In this document: one piece after another, positions 52,040 through 61,481 of the stretch
Layout of the letters: every line of letters starts with the position of its first letter
Position numbering within the stretch: the first letter of the stretch is position 1
Assembly: GCA_020635715.1 (NCBI GenBank)
Contig: JACJZG010000006.1
Span: 1-64,000, forward strand
Length of the DNA stretch: 64,000 nucleotides
Direction: 5' to 3'
Origin: Flavobacteriales bacterium
GTDB taxonomy: Bacteria > Bacteroidota > Bacteroidia > Flavobacteriales_F > PHOS-HE28
Made by a program: the position numbers and the translations under genes
The notes under the pieces: model-generated
Seen by the model: only the letters and a program-made list of their open reading frames with translations
Databases searched by the model: none
What the model was told of the DNA's origin: nothing

Positions 52040-53223
52040 CTTCGGGCTCCCAAACTACGTTGATGGATCCGCAGGAAAGCCTTGCCCACGGCATCCGGTC
52101 CGAATGTCGAACTCAGACCCTCTCGGATCCGTATTGGTTCATACCGTTGGTGGTCCTGCATGATCAGGGCCATCGCATCGGCCAGCGCCACGGTATCACC
52201 TACGGGGATCAACAGGCCGTTCTCCGCTCGCACGAAGGCCTCCGGGCCGCCACAGCGGGTGGCGATCACCGGCTTGCCCTGGGCCAGGGCCTCACCGGTG
52301 ACCACACTGAAGGTCTCCACATTGCTGTTCACGATCACCGCACCGACCGTGCTCATGTGGTCGAGGACACCGCTGTTCGGAAGGCGGCCGAGAAAGGAGA
52401 CGCGGTCCTTCACCTCCAGTTCGCCGACCAGTTCCGTCAAGGCTCCGAGGTCGGGGCCATCTCCGATCACATCGAGCCGGACCTCCACGCCGCGTTGGCG
52501 CAGCAGGGACACAGCGCGGATCACGCCGCTCACGTTCTTCGTTCGGTCCACCAGGTCCGCCACGACCAGGAAATGGTGCGCCGCGCCGCGGTCAGGTAGG
52601 GGCCGGTCCAGTCCGGGGATCACGTTGGGGACCACCTCGTAGCGTGTACAAAGGCCCAGTTCGACAAGCCCATCACCCAGCCAGTTCGAAACCGCGGTCA
52701 CACAGCTCGCCTGGCTGAACAACCTGCGGTTGAGGGCATGGAACAGGAAGCCCTTTCGTTCATAGGTGCCGTCGAGGTACTCGCTGCTCTGTTCGCTCAG
52801 CACATACGGGATATGGTGCCTCCGGAGGAGCCACCAGGCGATCAGCGCCGGTCGGACGAGGATGTGGACGTGAATGATCCCGGGCGTACGTCTTTCCGAA
52901 CACACCATGCTCCACCCAGCCATGGCGGCCTGTCTGTAGCGCATCAGGTTCACCAACTTGCGCCACCCCGCGATCCGGCTACGGCTGGCAGGGTAGGTGC
53001 TGCGGACCACCTTCAGCCCGTCCGCGTGGAGCATGCGGGTCGAACGCTCCTGTGCGGCTGATGCATCGACAAGGAGCACCGTCACCTCGGTGAACCGCGC
53101 CAGGGCCTGCACCTGCTTGCGGATGAAATCACCGAGTTGAGGGTCCCGCTCGTTCGGCCACCACTTGGGTATGACCAGCACATGCGGAACGGCCGCCATC
53201 CGAGCTTCGTGGCTTTCGGTCAT
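52036..53223 (-). CDS. glycosyltransferase family 4
   Basis: The 395-aa protein has the GT-B fold. HVLVIPKWWPNERDPQLGDFIRKQVQALARFTEVTVLLV is the N-terminal domain, and FLVVADLVDRTKNVSGVIRAVSLLRQRGVEVRLDVIGDGPDLGAL starts the C-terminal domain. VIVNSNVETFSVVTGEALAQGKPVIATRCGGPEAFV is the EX7E-type nucleotide-sugar site. It is the first gene of the minus-strand glycan operon, and its stop overlaps the start of the next gene. A -7 element TACTTTTC (53230-53237, minus) lies only 6 bp before the ATG. Confidence 0.92.
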   Translation of the reverse strand: MTESHEARMAAVPHVLVIPKWWPNERDPQLGDFIRKQVQALARFTEVTVLLVDASAAQERSTRMLHADGLKVVRSTYPASRSRIAGWRKLVNLMRYRQAAMAGWSMVCSERRTPGIIHVHILVRPALIAWWLLRRHHIPYVLSEQSSEYLDGTYERKGFLFHALNRRLFSQASCVTAVSNWLGDGLVELGLCTRYEVVPNVIPGLDRPLPDRGAAHHFLVVADLVDRTKNVSGVIRAVSLLRQRGVEVRLDVIGDGPDLGALTELVGELEVKDRVSFLGRLPNSGVLDHMSTVGAVIVNSNVETFSVVTGEALAQGKPVIATRCGGPEAFVRAENGLLIPVGDTVALADAMALIMQDHQRYEPIRIREGLSSTFGPDAVGKAFLRIHQRSLGARR

Positions 53224-53229
53224 GGCCGC

Positions 53230-53237
53230 GAAAAGTA
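53230..53237 (-). promoter_or_regulatory. -7 element of the glycan operon
   Basis: TACTTTTC on the minus strand, 6 bp before the GT4 ATG, suggesting a leaderless transcript. Confidence 0.5.
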
Positions 53238-53281
53238 CGGCTCCCGACCGGCGTGATCGGCTTGGGATGCCCAGTTAGCGC

Positions 53282-53289
53282 TATATTTG
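53282..53289 (+). promoter_or_regulatory. -7 element of tRNA-His
   Basis: TATATTTG with TTGGG at about 53261-53265 as -33, 28 bp before the tRNA. Confidence 0.65.
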
Positions 53290-53317
53290 CGGCCCGTTGC
53301 GCCAGCGACGGGAAATG

Positions 53318-53394
53318 GTGGTTGTAGCTCAGTTGGTTAGAGCGCCGGATTGTGGTTCCGGAGGTCGCCGGTTCAAGCCCGGTCTACCACCCCA
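53318..53394 (+). tRNA. tRNA-His (GTG anticodon)
   Basis: The cloverleaf is complete: acceptor GTGGTTG with CTACCAC, D-arm GCTCAGTTGGTTAGAGC, anticodon arm CCGGA TTGTGGT TCCGG, T-arm GCCGG TTCAAGC CCGGT, and encoded CCA. The discriminator is C and the base before the start is G, fitting the His-specific G-1:C73 pair. The sixth acceptor pair is a U-U mismatch. A terminator follows immediately. Confidence 0.96.
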
Positions 53395-53413
53395 AAGCCC
53401 CGAAAGGGGCTTT
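53394..53413 (+). terminator. intrinsic terminator of tRNA-His
   Basis: AAAGCCCC and GGGGCTTT around GAAA, directly after the tRNA CCA. Confidence 0.85.
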
Positions 53414-53527
53414 GTCATTTGAACACGGGGCGAGCCGTCCATCCCGCGGACCGGGCAGCACACGGGTATGCGCAATGTCCGGTCCACCAACCCAGGGCCC
53501 CGCGCTGGTACTGCTCGCTTCGAACCA

Positions 53528-54580
53528 TCACACTGTGGAGCCGGGAGAGCCGTGCTTAGCGTTGCCGAGCACGGAGTCCAGGTCCCACGGAATGCTCCGC
53601 ACCTGAGGCGCTCGCCGATGCGGACACCCGGCCAGCGAGCAAATGGCGCAGCTCGTGGGAATGCACGGGTCCATATGGATGAAGAGCTCCACATCACGGT
53701 CGCAACTCGCATTCACCAGCCGCTCCATGGTCGCGATCTCCTCATGCGCCTGCTCCAGGCTGTGGTACCAGGGCAGGGTCACATGGCAATCGATATGCAG
53801 GATCGATCCGTATTGGATCATGCGGAAGTTGTGGACATCCACCCATTGTGGCCTTCGGTGTTCCTCGAGGATGGCGATGACCCGAGCGGCGAGCTTCAGG
53901 TCCGCCTCGTCCATGATCCCCGCCACGGCACGCCGAAGCACCTGGGCACCGCTGAAGATGATGTACGCTGCGAACAGCAGCGCGAAGACGGGATCCAACC
54001 AGGTGGCATGGGTGATGGCGATGAGCGATAGTCCCACGATCATGGCGGCGGTGCTCCACGCATCGCTGAGCAGGTGCACACCGCTCGCTTCCATGGTCAT
54101 CGAATGCACCGAACGGCCACGCTTCTTCAAGAGGAGGCCCATGGCCAGGTTGATCGCCCCGGTGATGGCCGTGATGAGGATGCCGATCCCCAGTTCCTTG
54201 GGATGGTGCGCGTCGTAGAGCGCATGGATGGAACGCCAGCAGATGAGCAGGCCGGCCATGATGACGAGCCCCCCTTCCAGGCCGGCGGAGATGAACTCGA
54301 CCTTGCCGTGGCCGTACGGATGTTCGCGGTCGCGAGGTTTGGCCGCCAGGATTAGGCTGTACAGCGCGAATCCGCCGGCGACGATGTTGACGATGCTCTC
54401 CAGGGCGTCACCGAGGATGGTGTTACTACCGGTGATCCACCAGGCGATCACCTTCGCCGCCATGAGAAGGGTCCCGATGAGCAGCACCCAGAACTGTAGG
54501 CGCACGGCCCCGGACCGTTCACGGTCCAGGGGGCCTGCGAGCTCACCAGCAGGACCGGCGGACCCGCGCGCTTCAGTCAT
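53528..54580 (-). CDS. cation diffusion facilitator family transporter
   Basis: The 350-aa protein has six membrane helices and CDF metal-site motifs: NTILGDALESIVNIVAGGFALYSL in helix 2, EHPYGHGKVEFISAGLEGG in the first loop, and ASGVHLLSDAWSTAAMIVGL (HxxxD) in helix 5. The cytoplasmic domain (AARVIAILEEHRRPQWVDVHNFRMIQYGSILHIDCHVTLPW) follows. The C-terminal tail has a cluster of Cys and His (CIPTSCAICSLAGCPHR) that could bind metal. It exports Zn2+, Fe2+ or a similar ion. Its start overlaps the end of nhaA by 8 bp, so the two form an operon. Confidence 0.92.
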   Translation of the reverse strand: MTEARGSAGPAGELAGPLDRERSGAVRLQFWVLLIGTLLMAAKVIAWWITGSNTILGDALESIVNIVAGGFALYSLILAAKPRDREHPYGHGKVEFISAGLEGGLVIMAGLLICWRSIHALYDAHHPKELGIGILITAITGAINLAMGLLLKKRGRSVHSMTMEASGVHLLSDAWSTAAMIVGLSLIAITHATWLDPVFALLFAAYIIFSGAQVLRRAVAGIMDEADLKLAARVIAILEEHRRPQWVDVHNFRMIQYGSILHIDCHVTLPWYHSLEQAHEEIATMERLVNASCDRDVELFIHMDPCIPTSCAICSLAGCPHRRAPQVRSIPWDLDSVLGNAKHGSPGSTV

Positions 54581-55901
54581 CGACCTCCGGCTTGGGTGGT
54601 GTGCGCACCAGCCAGATGTACCCGATGATCCCGGCAAGCGTGGAAGCGCATAGGACCCCCAACTTGGCGTCGGTCCGCAAGGATGCATCGTTGAACGCAA
54701 GCTCGTTCACGAACAGCGACATGGTGAAGCCGATGCCGGCGAGGATGCCCGCTCCGATCATGTGGCGCCAGGTGACGCCACCGCCCAGCCGCGCGTTCGC
54801 GAACCGGACCATGAGGAAGGACGCCAGGACCACACCTACGGGCTTGCCCAACAACAGTCCCAGGCCCACCCCAAGTGCGATGGGTGTTCCTATAGCCCCG
54901 CCCAGGTCATCGGGTAGGACCACACCTGCATTGGCAAGCGCGAACAGGGGCAGGACGATGAAGGTGACCAAAGGATGAAGGGCATGCTCGAGGTTCTGCA
55001 AAGGGGTCGAGGCATATTCGCTCATGCGGTTCATCCGATCCAGATCGTACATCTGCCCGGATGTCCGGATGCCCTTGTCCGGCGTGTTCCGGCTCGCATA
55101 GCTGTGCAGGTACAGCCGCATTCGCCTTACGAACACCTGCTCCTTGACCTTGGGTGTGGCGGGTATGGTGAAGGCTGCCAGGACGCCGGCGATGGTGGCA
55201 TGTACGCCGCTCAAGAGAAAGGCCGTCCACAACCCGCCGATCCCGAAGATCGCATAGAACCACGGGCTGCGCACACCGAACCGATTCCCGATCATCATGA
55301 TCGCGAGCACGCCGGTCCCAATGCCCAGGCTCAACAGGGAGATGTCCGACGTGTAGAACAGGGCGATCACGAGCACGGCACCAAGGTCGTCTGCAACGGC
55401 CAGCGTTGTAAGGAAGACCTTCAATGCCAGCGGCACGCGCTTGCCCAGCAAGGCCATCAGGCCTAGCGCGAAGGCGATGTCCGTGGCCATCGGGATCCCC
55501 CATCCCGCGTTGGCCGGCCCGGAGGGATTGTACAGGAGATAGATCCCCGCTGGCACGAGCATTCCACCGATGGCCGCGGCGATGGGTAGCATGGCGTCTC
55601 GTGGCCGCGAGAGTTCGCCCGCGACCATTTCCCGCTTCAGTTCAAGGCCCACCACGAAGAAGAACATGGCCATGAGCCCGTCGTTGATCCAGTGATGCAG
55701 GCTGAGGTCGAGCTTCCAGGCCTCACTGCCGATGGTCACATGTTGTTCCCACAGGTGGTGGTAACCTTCAGCGGCTGGCGAGTTGGCCCAGATCATCGCC
55801 GCCACCGCCGCCAGGAAGAGCAGGATGCCCCCCGAGGTCTGTGCGCTCATCAGTGCGTCGAAGGGCTGTCGGAGGCGGTCTATCGGTGCGCGGTAGGCCA
55901 T
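54573..55901 (-). CDS. nhaA: Na+/H+ antiporter NhaA
   Basis: The 442-aa protein has the NhaA fold. SAQTSGGILLFLAAVAAMIWANSP is helix 1, MAMFFFVVGLELKREMVAGEL follows, and the two key Asp motifs are IPMATDIAFALGLMALLG and VFLTTLAVADDLGAVLVIALFY. It extrudes Na+ in exchange for protons under saline or alkaline conditions. A -7 element TACCTTTG (55916-55923, minus) lies 14 bp upstream. It is coupled to the downstream CDF gene. Confidence 0.96.
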   Translation of the reverse strand: MAYRAPIDRLRQPFDALMSAQTSGGILLFLAAVAAMIWANSPAAEGYHHLWEQHVTIGSEAWKLDLSLHHWINDGLMAMFFFVVGLELKREMVAGELSRPRDAMLPIAAAIGGMLVPAGIYLLYNPSGPANAGWGIPMATDIAFALGLMALLGKRVPLALKVFLTTLAVADDLGAVLVIALFYTSDISLLSLGIGTGVLAIMMIGNRFGVRSPWFYAIFGIGGLWTAFLLSGVHATIAGVLAAFTIPATPKVKEQVFVRRMRLYLHSYASRNTPDKGIRTSGQMYDLDRMNRMSEYASTPLQNLEHALHPLVTFIVLPLFALANAGVVLPDDLGGAIGTPIALGVGLGLLLGKPVGVVLASFLMVRFANARLGGGVTWRHMIGAGILAGIGFTMSLFVNELAFNDASLRTDAKLGVLCASTLAGIIGYIWLVRTPPKPEVDD

Positions 55902-55915
55902 GGTCGGAATGGGCG

Positions 55916-55923
55916 CAAAGGTA
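55916..55923 (-). promoter_or_regulatory. -7 element of nhaA
   Basis: TACCTTTG on the minus strand, 14 bp before the nhaA ATG. Confidence 0.65.
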
Positions 55924-55932
55924 CCCGTCGGC

Positions 55933-56424
55933 TCACATCGTAGGAATGCCGTGCAGCTTGCACAACCAGCTCAAATGGCCGGTGTGCAAGCCTTCGTGGC
56001 GGATGGCATGGATGATCACGTCGCGCACGCTCGGTCCGATGATGGCCAGTCCGGTGACGTTGGGTCCTTCGAGCGCAGGCTCCGGAAGGGAGGCCACGTG
56101 TGCGATCGCCGTACGGTGAATGCGGTGGAAGGTGTCCAGCACTTCGTTGAAGGGCGGACATTGCTCGGGTGGCAGGCCGGCACCGGCGCGCCCGAAGTGC
56201 TTGGCCCAGCTGAACTTCTCGAACGGCCCACCGGTGGCCATGAGCAGGAGTCCATTCTGGGTGACCGCCAAATGCGCCACGAGCCAATACGCGCTGTTCA
56301 ACTCCTTCCCTTCACAAACGGGTCGCCGGTGCGGGTCAACGCCCTTCAATTTGTCCAGGTACATCAGGGTGTATTCCCGGGTCTTGTCCATGGTGTGGGC
56401 GAGGAGCGCGGCGGATGTAAGCAT
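55933..56424 (-). CDS. DinB family protein
   Basis: The 163-aa four-helix protein has NSAYWLVAHLAVTQNGLLLMATGG, carrying a first histidine, and IIHAIRHEGLHTGHLSWLCKLHG, carrying the HEGLHTGHL metal-binding set of the DinB_2 family. The function of this member is unknown; relatives include thiol-dependent transferases. It ends just before the nhaA promoter on the same strand. Confidence 0.85.
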   Translation of the reverse strand: MLTSAALLAHTMDKTREYTLMYLDKLKGVDPHRRPVCEGKELNSAYWLVAHLAVTQNGLLLMATGGPFEKFSWAKHFGRAGAGLPPEQCPPFNEVLDTFHRIHRTAIAHVASLPEPALEGPNVTGLAIIGPSVRDVIIHAIRHEGLHTGHLSWLCKLHGIPTM

Positions 56425-56477
56425 AGGTCTCGGGTTAGGCGGCCAAGATCGGTAATCCCGGGGTCGGGTCGTCCGGC

Positions 56478-56485
56478 TATCTTTG
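56478..56485 (+). promoter_or_regulatory. -7 element of tRNA-Ser
   Basis: TATCTTTG, 35 bp before the tRNA. Confidence 0.6.
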
Positions 56486-56520
56486 CCGCCCTTCCGCCAA
56501 CCTCCGGTGGTGGGGGGAAT

Positions 56521-56610
56521 GGAGAGGTGCCGGAGTGGTCGATCGGGTCTGTCTCGAAAACAGATGTGCCCGCAAGGGTACCGGGGGTTCGAATCCCTCC
56601 CTCTCCGCCA
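56521..56610 (+). tRNA. tRNA-Ser (CGA anticodon)
   Basis: This is a class II tRNA: acceptor GGAGAGG with CCTCTCC, anticodon loop CTCGAAA between CTGT and ACAG, a long variable arm, T-arm with GGGGGTTCGAATCCCTC, discriminator G and encoded CCA. The anticodon CGA reads UCG codons, which fits the high GC of the genome. Confidence 0.96.
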
Positions 56611-56615
56611 AGAGC

Positions 56616-56645
56616 AGCCCGTGCCACGATGTGGCCGGGCTTTTT
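56616..56645 (+). terminator. terminator of tRNA-Ser
   Basis: AGCCCG with CGGGCT and an inner GCCAC/GTGGC stem, followed by TTTTT. Its right half is also part of the 21-bp inverted repeat. Confidence 0.75.
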
Positions 56646-56698
56646 CGTTCCGACCGAGCCAAGCGCAGCTTGCGCGAGGTCGGAACGAAAAAGCCCGG
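56635..56698. repeat. perfect 21-bp inverted repeat
   Basis: Arms 56635-56655 (starting CCGGGCTTTTTCGTTCCGAC) and 56678-56698 are exact inverses around a 22-bp spacer. The right arm leads directly into the 100-bp tandem array, whose units repeat the ACGAAAAAGCCCGG part of this arm. Confidence 0.9.
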
Positions 56699-57217
56699 TG
56701 AGCGCGGAGCGATCAGGGGCTGTCCTTGAAGCCCTCCTCAAAGGGAAAGCGCGTCTCGCGCAATCCCTCGGTGAAGGTCCCGTTACGAAAAAGCCCGGTG
56801 AGCGCGGAGCGATCACGGGCTGTTCTTGAAGCCCTCCTCAAAGGGAAAGCGCGTCTCGCGCAATCCCTCGGTGAAGGTCCCGTTACGAAAAAGCCCGGTG
56901 AGCGCGGAGCGATCACGGGCTGTTCTTGAAGCCCTCCTCAAAGGGAAAGCGCGTCTCGCGCAATCCCTCGGTGAAGGTCCCGTTACGAAAAAGCCCGGTG
57001 AGCGCGGAGCGATCACGGGCTGTTCTTGAAGCCCTCCTCAAAGGGAAAGCGCGTCTCGCGCAATCCCTCGGTGAAGGTCCCGTTACGAAAAAGCCCGGTG
57101 AGCGCGGAGCGATCACGGGCTGTTCTTGAAGCCCTCCTCAAAGGGAAAGCGCGTCTCGCGCAATCCCTCGGTGAAGGTCCCGTTACGAAAAAGCCCGGTG
57201 AGCGCGGAGCGATCACG
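56685..57217. repeat. tandem array of five 100-bp units plus partial ends
   Basis: AGCGCGGAGC recurs at 56701, 56801, 56901, 57001, 57101 and 57201, giving an exact 100-bp period. Units 2-5 appear identical; the first differs at a few bases (GATCAGGGGCTGTCC against GATCACGGGCTGTTC). Each unit holds a hairpin AGCCCGGTGA...TCACGGGCT preceded by five A, resembling a terminator copied from the inverted repeat next to tRNA-Ser. Open frames of 67 codons on both strands arise from the repetition and, because 100 is not a multiple of three, change frame from unit to unit. No gene is supported in this 0.6-kb stretch. Confidence 0.93.
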
Positions 57218-57387
57218 CGTGTGCGTTCGAACTACCAAGCAGCAATGCAGTGATCCAACGATCCGGGAACCGGCGCCTAACGCGCGGCACCCACAGATGC
57301 ACCGTGGCTATGGCGCGCTGATCCCTGATCCACGTCTCCAACCTCGCTGTGGAACTAATTTCGGCACGACCTTCGCCCATCCCAGGT

Positions 57388-57948
57388 ATGCGACCTGTCC
57401 TCTTGTTCATCCTTCTTGTGGCGAGCAACCTTGCCGATGCGCAGGAGCCCGCCCGCTGGCGCATGGAACGATCGGTCATATCATTCGTCAGCGAGGCGCC
57501 GCTGGAAAGGATCGCTGCCATGAACACGAAGAGCACGGGTGTGGTCGACCTTGCCTCGAGGTCGTTTGCGGTGCAGGTGCCCATGGTTGAATTCGAGGGG
57601 TTCAACGCACCACTTCAGCGGGAACATTTCAACGAGAACTACATGGTCTCGCGGGTGTGGCCGCATGCCACCTTCTCCGGCCGTATCGTTGAATCGATCG
57701 ACCTGGCCGTGCCCGGGAAGTACAGCGTACGTGCAAAGGGACGGTTCGTGCTCCATGGCGAAGCCCAGGAACGCATCATCCCCTGTGAGGTCGTGGTGAC
57801 CGAGGATGGCATCCGGGTCACGAGCACCTTCGATGTGGCCCTGGCCGATCACGGCATTCGGATCCCCCGCGTGGTGCATCAGAAGGTGGCCGCCATCGTG
57901 CAGCTGAAGGTTGATGCCTTGTTCAAGCCTTCCGACCGACGGCCATGA
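57388..57948 (+). CDS. YceI family protein
   Basis: The 186-aa protein has a signal peptide (MRPVLLFILLVASNLADAQ) and a YceI lipocalin-like barrel: ISFVSEAPLERIAAMNTKSTGVVDLASRSFAVQVPMVEFEGFNAPLQREHFNENYMVSRVWPHATFSGRI, with RFVLHGEAQERIIPCEVVV near the end. YceI proteins bind isoprenoid-like lipids. It is the first gene of a set with a sensor kinase and a regulator; the kinase start overlaps its stop (ATGATG). A second YceI lies at the window end. Confidence 0.9.
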   Translation: MRPVLLFILLVASNLADAQEPARWRMERSVISFVSEAPLERIAAMNTKSTGVVDLASRSFAVQVPMVEFEGFNAPLQREHFNENYMVSRVWPHATFSGRIVESIDLAVPGKYSVRAKGRFVLHGEAQERIIPCEVVVTEDGIRVTSTFDVALADHGIRIPRVVHQKVAAIVQLKVDALFKPSDRRP

Positions 57949-60744
57949 TGCTGCGTCACTGGTCGCTTCTGCTGATCATGGCCAGTGCCACCGCGCTCGC
58001 GCAGTTCCCACTCCTTCGTTCGCTCGAGGTGCGCTCCGGTCAGCGGCGCCCACGGATCACACACCTCGTGCAGGATGAACTGGGCCTGATCTGGACCGGC
58101 TCGGACCTCGGCGTGATGCGCACCGATGGCGAACGCGTGGAGGCCATGATGCGCATGGAGGCGGCTGCGGTCACCGCCATGAACGTCCGGGGTGAGGATG
58201 TCCTGATCGCCTTTTCGAATGGCGTGGTCACCAGCTGTTCAGCGATGCGCTGTGACACCTTGCTGCAGGATCCCCTGCTGGCCGAACATCCGCTGCGGGC
58301 GATGGCCTTTGGTGCGGATGGAAGCATGTGCCTGGCGTCCTATGGCGGTGGGGTCCTGTTCGTGAACGCCGGTGTTGTACAGCGGTTCGGCTATTCCGAC
58401 GGCTTGCCGGATGAGCATGTGAACGACGTGGCCTGGTTGAACGCGGATCGGTTCGTCGTGGCCACGGACCAGGGTCTTGCCGTGCTTTCACCGCGTGGGG
58501 TGGAGTCGGTGTTCGATGGTGCATCCGGGGCGCCGGATAACCTGGTGTTGGCCGTGGCCGCGATGCCCGACGGTTCGGTGCTGGCCGGTACGGACCGCAG
58601 CGGTGTCTTCCATTGGCGACCAGGGACCAACGAGGTCCGCTCCATGGGCCCGGCGCAATTCACCTCCAGGGTCACCGATATCACCGTGGAAGCACATCGC
58701 GTGTGGGTAGGTACGGAGGATGCGGGTGTGGTCGTCATCGAAATGGATGCCCTGGCGAGCGTCTATCAGCATCCGGACGGGATCGGCCCCATCACCGGTA
58801 TGTGGACCGACCAGGACGGACAGGTGTGGTGGTGCGATGGAAGCGAACGGATCCACCGCGCCGACCCGGCGATCCTCTACGTACCGGAGCACGAAGGCGT
58901 GGATCTGCGCGGGGTGTCCGCCGTGTGCGTGGACGGCTTTGACCGCATCTGGTTCGCTTCACCGGCAGGGCTCTTCCATCATCCCACCGCGTTCTCCGAA
59001 GGGCGCCACTTGCAGCGGGTACCCTTGAACGTGGATCCGCGCACACCGATCGTCTCGCTAGCGGCCACGCGCAGCGGCACCATCTGGGCAGCCACCTTCG
59101 GCAGTGGTGTGTTCGCCATCTCACCCTCCGGTGAGGTGCACCACCACAACGAACAGGGCGGCCTCCGCAACATGAACGTATTGGCCGCGCGTGCGGCTGG
59201 CGATTCGGTGTGGTTCGCCACGTTGGATGGTGCCTGCCTTTGGGATGGCAGCGGGTTCAAGCACCTGGTCGGGACCGCAGGCTTCACCTTCGATGTGCTC
59301 CCCCAGGGAAAGGACCACGCCTTGGTGGCCACGGACGGCCAGGGGATCCTCCGCTATGCGAACGGCTCCACCGAGGCGCTGCGCAGCTCGGCGAACACCT
59401 TTTACTCCCTGATCGCGGATGCCACCTCGGATCAGGCCTGGGCCATGGGCCCCGCTGCTGGTATCTGCCGGATCGCGAACGACCGGGCGAACTGTACCGG
59501 TGCGGGACTTCCGCTGTTCAAGGACGATGTCTTCGCCCTGGCCATGGCGCGGGACCGTGTGCTGGCATTGGGCAAGGCCGGTGTGTGGGCGCACGACCCC
59601 TTGAGCGGCGCTTGGATCGACCTTTCCGGCCGTGTCGGCACCGCTGGAGCGGAAGCGGAGCTGAATGCGGTCGCCCGTTCCAGCGATGGTGCCGTATGGT
59701 TCGCCTGCGACCGCGGTATCGTGAGGCTGCGCTTGACCGAACGACATTTCGACACCAGCATCCCCCTTGTCATCACCGGCATCCTCATCAATGGTGATCC
59801 GGTGCCGGTGGCCACCACCATTCGCACTTCCTATGATCGAAGCGATATCACCCTGCGATTCGCGGGCATCTACTACCCCGATCCCGGGCGGATCCGGTTC
59901 GAATACAGCATCGGCGACAAGGGGAACATCCTGCGCCCAGGGACAGGGAGCTGGCCTTCACTGGATTGACCCCGGCACACATCGGATCCGCCTGCGCGCG
60001 TTCGTGGACGGCATGGATGGCGACGCGCAATGGAATACGATCCCGATCACCGTGGCACCGCCCTGGTGGCGCCTGCCGTGGGTCATCCTCTTGTTCGTGG
60101 GGGCCATGGTAACGGTCGTGGTGCTCGTGGTCCGCGATCGGGAGCGCCGCATGCGCATCCGGGAAGGCCTCGAGCAGGAGAAGGTGCGGTTCCAGCTGGA
60201 GGCCCTGCGCAGCCAGGTGGATCCCCATTTCCTCTTCAACAGTTTCAACACCCTGGCAGCGCTGATCGAAACGGATCCGCCGCGCGCTCTGGAGCACGTG
60301 GACGAACTGAGCACCTTCTTCCGTTCCATCCTGCTCGTGCGCGACAAGGACCTGATCCCATTGGAGGAGGAGCTTGAACTGCTGCAACGCTATTTCAGCC
60401 TGGAGAAACACCGGTTCGGCGCCGCCATTGACCTGCTGGTCAGGATCGATGAGGAGATCGGTGCCTATCGGATCGTACCCTTGACACTCCAACTGCTCAT
60501 GGAGAACGCGTTGAAGCACAATGTGGCCACGGTCAAGGAACCGTTGCACGTGCTGGTGACCATTGAAGCGGGTTGCGTGGTGGTGCGCAATGCCATCAGG
60601 CCAAGAGCCTCCGCCGCGCGGTCGACCGGGTTCGGCCTGGAGAGCATCATCAAACGCTACTCCGCCATCAGTGCGAAGCCCGTGGTGGTGGCGCCTGGTG
60701 GCGGTGAATTCACTGTGCGGATACCTTTGATCACGACCCCATGA
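57945..60744 (+). CDS. propeller-type sensor histidine kinase (LytS class), frameshifted
   Basis: The gene encodes a signal peptide, a long periplasmic beta-propeller of two-component-regulator-propeller repeats (DELGLIWTGSDLGVMRTDG, YVPEHEGVDLRGVSAVCVDGFDRIWFASPAGLFHH, TRSGTIWAATFGSGVFAI) and a Y_Y_Y-like domain. One membrane helix follows (WRLPWVILLFVGAMVTVVVLVV), then a His_kinase domain (LEALRSQVDPHFLFNSFNTLAALIETD, with the phospho-accepting His). The frame breaks near 59921 and 59975. Adding one G to each G run restores GEHPAPRDRELAFTGLTPGTHRIRLRAF, so errors in the sequence are likely. Its end overlaps the LytTR regulator start by 4 bp. Confidence 0.85.
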
Positions 60745-61481
60745 ACATCCTGATCGTCGAGGACGAAACCGCCGCCGTGGCGCGCATGCGCAAGATGTTG
60801 GTCGAGATCGATCCCACGATCAACGTGGTGGCCGACGTCGCGACGGTTCAGGAGGCGGTGGAATGGATCGCTGCGAACCCTGCACCGGACCTGGCCTTCT
60901 TCGATGTGCAGCTGGCGGATGGGGAGAGCTTCGCCATTTTCCGGTCCGTGGAGCCGCCTTCCCGGTGGTATTCGTCACAGCCTTCGATGAGCACGCATTG
61001 AAGGCTTTCCGCGTGAACGCTGTGGACTACCTGCTCAAACCCTGAAACGGTCGGAACTCGCCGAGGCCATCCTGCGGGCGAAGAACCTCCGCATGGTGCG
61101 CGACCATGGCTCGCTGGCCAAGGCCGGGGAACCGGGTGAACGGCAGCTGCCGGTGAAGCGCTTCCTGATCCGCTATGGCGATCACTTCAAGTTGGTGGAA
61201 CCCGCGAATCGCGTACATCCACTCGCAGAAGAATACCTTCCTGCGCACCCACGAGGGCCGTGACCTTCCCTGGAGGAGAGCCTGGACCGCCTGGAAAAGC
61301 AGCTGGACCCGACGCGCTTCATCCGCCTCAATCGGCGATCATCGTCGAGCTGGGCAGCATCAAGGAGCTTCGCCTACAGCAAGAGCCGGGTGAAGGTGGT
61401 GTCGATCCTCCCTATGGTGATGATGCCATCGTAAGCAGCGAGCGTTCCGCGGAGTTCAAGCGCTGGCTGGCCGGCGAGTAG
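60741..61481 (+). pseudogene. LytTR-type response regulator, broken by several frameshifts
   Basis: The pieces in order are a receiver domain MNILIVEDETAAVARMRKMLVEIDPTINVVADV...PDLAFFDVQLADG (acidic pocket and phospho-Asp), then in another frame VVFVTAFDEHALKAFRVNAVDYLLKP. A LytTR DNA-binding domain follows in several frames: KRFLIRYGDHFKLVEP, IAYIHSQKNTFLRTHEGRDLP, ESLDRLEKQLDPTRFIRLNR, IIVELGSIKELRL, YSKSRVKVV and the end SAEFKRWLAGE. Most breaks are repaired by one extra base in a short homopolymer, for example CCC at about 61042 and near 61268. It is the cognate partner of the upstream LytS-type kinase. It is typed as pseudogene only because the given sequence is not translatable. Confidence 0.75.

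Noticed and set aside
56685..57217. CRISPR array
   Set aside because: The units are contiguous 100-bp copies without unique spacers, and no cas genes are nearby.
56726..57253. Repeated 67-codon frames on both strands
   Set aside because: They are a by-product of the 100-bp tandem repeat; frames shift from unit to unit and no start, promoter or domain is present.
57945..61481. True pseudogenisation of the two-component system
   Set aside because: Nearly all breaks are repaired by one base in a homopolymer and the reconstructed domains keep their key residues, so sequence error is more likely.
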